DNA of 64,000 bases, taken from CAZGMJ01 sp964526785 (GTDB taxonomy: Bacteria > Planctomycetota > Phycisphaerae > Sedimentisphaerales > Anaerobacaceae). Below the pieces are notes generated by a model. It was not told the DNA's origin, ran no database searches, and saw only the letters and a list, made by a program, of their open reading frames with translations. How positions within the stretch are numbered: position 1 is the first letter of the stretch; each line of letters opens with the position of its first letter. Of this stretch, positions 61,957 to 64,000 are shown one piece after another. A program made the translations under genes and the position numbers. The stretch lies in the NCBI GenBank assembly GCA_964526785.1, contig CAZGMJ010000003.1:62001-126000 (forward strand). Direction: 5' to 3'.

Positions 61957-62642
61957 CAGTCGCTCCCCCCTTCCAGACGACCGTCCCGAAGTTCGATCGC
62001 ATCGCCGACTCGCTCGGCAAGGCTTTTCGCATGCGTAACGACAATCAGCGTCACCTTCTCTTCGCGGTTCAGCTCGACCAGCAGATCGGCCACGTTGTCC
62101 GACGCCGCCCGGTCGAGCGAACCGGTGGGTTCATCGGCCAGCAGGACATTGGGTTCGTTTATGAGCGCTCGGACAACCGCAACCCGCTGACGCTGACCAC
62201 CCGAAAGCTGGCCCGGCCTGAAGTCCATGTGCTTTGCCAATCCTACCCGTTCGAGCAGACCGACTGCACGCTCGCGCGACCCGTCCCCGGATGCAGAGCC
62301 TTTCGAGGCCAGCGTCGGGACCAGCACGTTTTCCAGAACCGTGCACTGCGGCAGCAAATGATGCATCTGGAAGACAAATCCGATCTTACGATTGCGCAAT
62401 CGCGCAAGCTGACGTTCATCCATCGCAGCCAGGTCCTCACCCTCGAAGATAACCTTGCCGCTGGTCGGGTAATCCAGCGCCCCGATGATGTTCAGCAGCG
62501 TGCTCTTACCGCAGCCGGAAGGCCCGACGACCGCCAGACTCCTGCCCTGCTCCAGCTTCAACGATATATCCTCAAGGACGGGCGTGGCCTGTTCGCCGGT
62601 CGGCGATTCATACACCTTGGATACGTTTCGCAGTTCAATCAT
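61956..62642 (-). CDS. ABC transporter ATP-binding protein (LolD/MacB type)
   Basis: 228 residues. Walker A GPSGCGKSTL (about 38-47), Q-loop FVFQMHHLLPQ, signature LSGGQRQRVAVVRAL, Walker B NVLLADEPTGSLD and a following His in VVTHAKSLA. LolD-like ATPases energise FtsX-type permeases. Overlaps the permease start by one base and the glycosyltransferase stop (ATGA). Confidence 0.95.
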   Translation of the reverse strand: MIELRNVSKVYESPTGEQATPVLEDISLKLEQGRSLAVVGPSGCGKSTLLNIIGALDYPTSGKVIFEGEDLAAMDERQLARLRNRKIGFVFQMHHLLPQCTVLENVLVPTLASKGSASGDGSRERAVGLLERVGLAKHMDFRPGQLSGGQRQRVAVVRALINEPNVLLADEPTGSLDRAASDNVADLLVELNREEKVTLIVVTHAKSLAERVGDAIELRDGRLEGGSD

Positions 62643-63949
62643 TTCAGCCTCGATGGATGGCTTTGCACAATCCGTTCATACACTGCTATTAACGCCTTCG
62701 ACGTATTTGCGATGTCGAAATGGTCTACCACGCCGGCCCTGCCGCGCCGGCTTAAATCCCTGGATAAGTCCTCGTCCAACAAGATGCGTTCGATGTTCTC
62801 CGCCAGCGCACTGGCATCGTTTGGCTTGCAGAGCAGGCCGCCGCCGGTTGCCTCGATCAGTTCGGGAAATACGCCGCTGTCCGGCTGCACGACCGGAACA
62901 CCGCTCGCCAGTGCTTCGAGCACATACAGGCCGTACGCCACCGGGTCGCGCTCGGGAACCGAAAGCACAGACAGCGTCCGCAGGAAGGCCAGCCGCTCCT
63001 CCTGGCCGAACTCCGGCAGAAAATCAACGTCATCGAGCAATCCACTCGACTGCAACCGCGCCTTCAGCTTCTCTATAAATGCGTCATCGCCAAGCCTGCC
63101 GCCCGCAATCCGCAGCCTTGCATCCTGCAACCCGTCCGTTTGCTTGAGCGCAATGAATGCCTCTACCAGAGTGTCCAGCCCTTTCGCCTCGCACATGCGG
63201 GATAGAAAGCCTATGGTGGGCTGTTCGGGCCGCTTCTGCTGCACCGCGTAATCGTCGGTCGCGATCCCGACGTGAACGACGTGCACGCGATCGCGGGACA
63301 ACTGCAACCTCTTCTCCATCACATCGGCGTAGTACTTGCTCACCGAGACAAAGCCGTCGATATCTTTCACCCTCTCGATGACCTCCGACCATGCCTGCTC
63401 GCCATAAGGCGACATCAAACCGTCCAGGAAACCATCCTCATCCTGCAACAGACACGCAAGCGGCACATCCAGTTCCTCTTTGATTCGCCGGGCAAGGCCC
63501 ACCAGCAGCGCATTTGACAGGCAGATGAGATCGGGCCTCTCTGCCCGTTCGCCCAGCCACGTCACCAGTCGGCCCAACTCCTTGTCCTGCCTGCCGTTCT
63601 CGCCCTTGAGCATCGAGAGCGTCGTTTCCCCCAGGTCTTTCGGGCTCGTCATGCCGGCCATTTTGGATACCCACGACAGCAGCCTCGGGGAATCGAACAC
63701 GCTGTCCAGCCAGCGAGGCGTCTTGCGAAACAGCGACGCTTTCTGCTGCAGATACACGTTGACCCCGCCGTAGAAAATCGGGGCATCCGCAACAGACTCC
63801 ATCTGCTCCGCCTGGAGCGGAAGATACAACGGCACCATCATCACATCATGCCCGAGAGCGCGCATGGCTCGAACCATGTGCAAATCGCGCAGGCAGTTCT
63901 CGCAGTAGAAATTGTCGCCCGAACCCGGCGTTATTTGTACGATTTTCAC
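62639..63949 (-). CDS. Glycosyltransferase, family 1
   Basis: 436 residues, GTG start at 63949 overlapping the upstream stop (GTGA). N-domain with KIVQITPGSGDNFYCENCLR (an unusual pair of cysteines), VLAHDVMMVPLY-like strand, and FVSVSKYYADVMEKRL. C-domain with IGFLSRMCEAKGLDTLVEAF, SVLSVPERDPVAYGLYVLEA and GVPVVQPDSGVFPELIEATG, the E-x7-E type region. The sugar acceptor is unknown; its place at the head of the ABC and redox genes is odd. Confidence 0.85.
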   Translation of the reverse strand: MKIVQITPGSGDNFYCENCLRDLHMVRAMRALGHDVMMVPLYLPLQAEQMESVADAPIFYGGVNVYLQQKASLFRKTPRWLDSVFDSPRLLSWVSKMAGMTSPKDLGETTLSMLKGENGRQDKELGRLVTWLGERAERPDLICLSNALLVGLARRIKEELDVPLACLLQDEDGFLDGLMSPYGEQAWSEVIERVKDIDGFVSVSKYYADVMEKRLQLSRDRVHVVHVGIATDDYAVQQKRPEQPTIGFLSRMCEAKGLDTLVEAFIALKQTDGLQDARLRIAGGRLGDDAFIEKLKARLQSSGLLDDVDFLPEFGQEERLAFLRTLSVLSVPERDPVAYGLYVLEALASGVPVVQPDSGVFPELIEATGGGLLCKPNDASALAENIERILLDEDLSRDLSRRGRAGVVDHFDIANTSKALIAVYERIVQSHPSRLK

Positions 63950-64000
63950 TGTCCCCTGTCCCGCCCCCCGAGGGGCTTGCCGAATGCATACACGTAGTTG
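63946..64000 (-). CDS. C-terminal end of an unidentified protein (cut by the right edge)
   Basis: Reading the minus strand from the window edge gives a 17-residue open tail (NYVYAFGKPLGGRDRGQ) ending in TGA that overlaps the next GTG start, as in translationally coupled genes. Too short to identify. Confidence 0.45.
   Translation of the reverse strand, partial: NYVYAFGKPLGGRDRGQ

Noticed and set aside
1..64000. Transposons, IS elements, prophage genes, CRISPR arrays, tRNAs
   Set aside because: No transposase, integrase, phage structural gene, repeat-spacer array or tRNA-like cloverleaf was recognised by eye on either strand.

Overview
The window looks like a piece of a planctomycete chromosome, probably from the Phycisphaerae side of the phylum (inference from gene content; no rRNA or marker tree is available). 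Supporting signs are five PQQ-type beta-propeller proteins, Tat- or Sec-exported sugar-metabolism enzymes (a Gfo/Idh/MocA oxidoreductase and a mannonate-dehydratase-like enzyme), a sialidase-type protein, a PEP-CTERM protein beside an exopolysaccharide locus, and many secreted proteins with no close named family. No tRNA, rRNA, CRISPR array, transposase or phage gene was found.

Layout. 1-1.1 kb: the start of a secreted sialidase-like gene running off the left edge, then a stand-alone CheX phosphatase. 1.8-8.1 kb (+): a translation/transcription block nusA-infB-rbfA, then a catalytically dead endonuclease III-like protein with a histone H1-like lysine tail, then hisG. rimP, the usual neighbour of nusA, is absent; its place holds a 0.7 kb non-coding stretch with hairpins and an intrinsic terminator. 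8.1-12.9 kb: two secreted proteins on the minus strand (a large exported protein and an HtrA-like protease without PDZ) divergent from a SurA-like secreted chaperone. 13.4-20.2 kb: small proteins (degenerate rubrerythrin-like, an 82-residue unknown, a helical protein, a C2H2 zinc-finger protein) around a minus-strand pair made of an exported methyltransferase-like/PQQ fusion and an exported Gfo/Idh/MocA oxidoreductase. 20.3-23.0 kb (-): BASS-family transporter followed by an exported mannonate-dehydratase-like enzyme.

23.4-42.5 kb (+): a 14-gene exopolysaccharide cluster in one direction, mostly overlapping or closely spaced: PEP-CTERM protein, small secreted basic protein, Wza-like exporter, Wzz/Wzc-type tyrosine autokinase, ligase/polymerase with TPRs, WecA-like initiating transferase, Wzx flippase, Wzy-like polymerase, glycosyltransferases, a nucleotidyltransferase/thymidylate-kinase fusion, and an acyltransferase. 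A LuxR-type response regulator converges on its end. The cluster has a mosaic base composition. No exosortase is present in the window.

43.5-48.3 kb (+): two tandem PQQ-propeller proteins behind a good sigma70-like promoter with a palindrome over its -10, then a lipoprotein of the N-acylglucosamine 2-epimerase family. 48.3-64 kb (-): one apparently continuous operon of at least eleven genes, encoding a glycosyltransferase, an ABC ATPase plus FtsX-type permease, a membrane-anchored PQQ propeller, an NHL propeller with a Cys cluster, a tiny four-Cys membrane protein, a Tat-type 4Fe-4S ferredoxin, a NapH-like membrane polyferredoxin, a second membrane-anchored PQQ propeller, a NuoE-NuoF fusion carrying extra ferredoxin domains, and a GltD-like flavoprotein that lacks the second pyridine-nucleotide domain. 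This looks like an uncharacterised trans-membrane electron-transfer module linking cytoplasmic NADH to the cell envelope, and is the best candidate here for an undescribed system.
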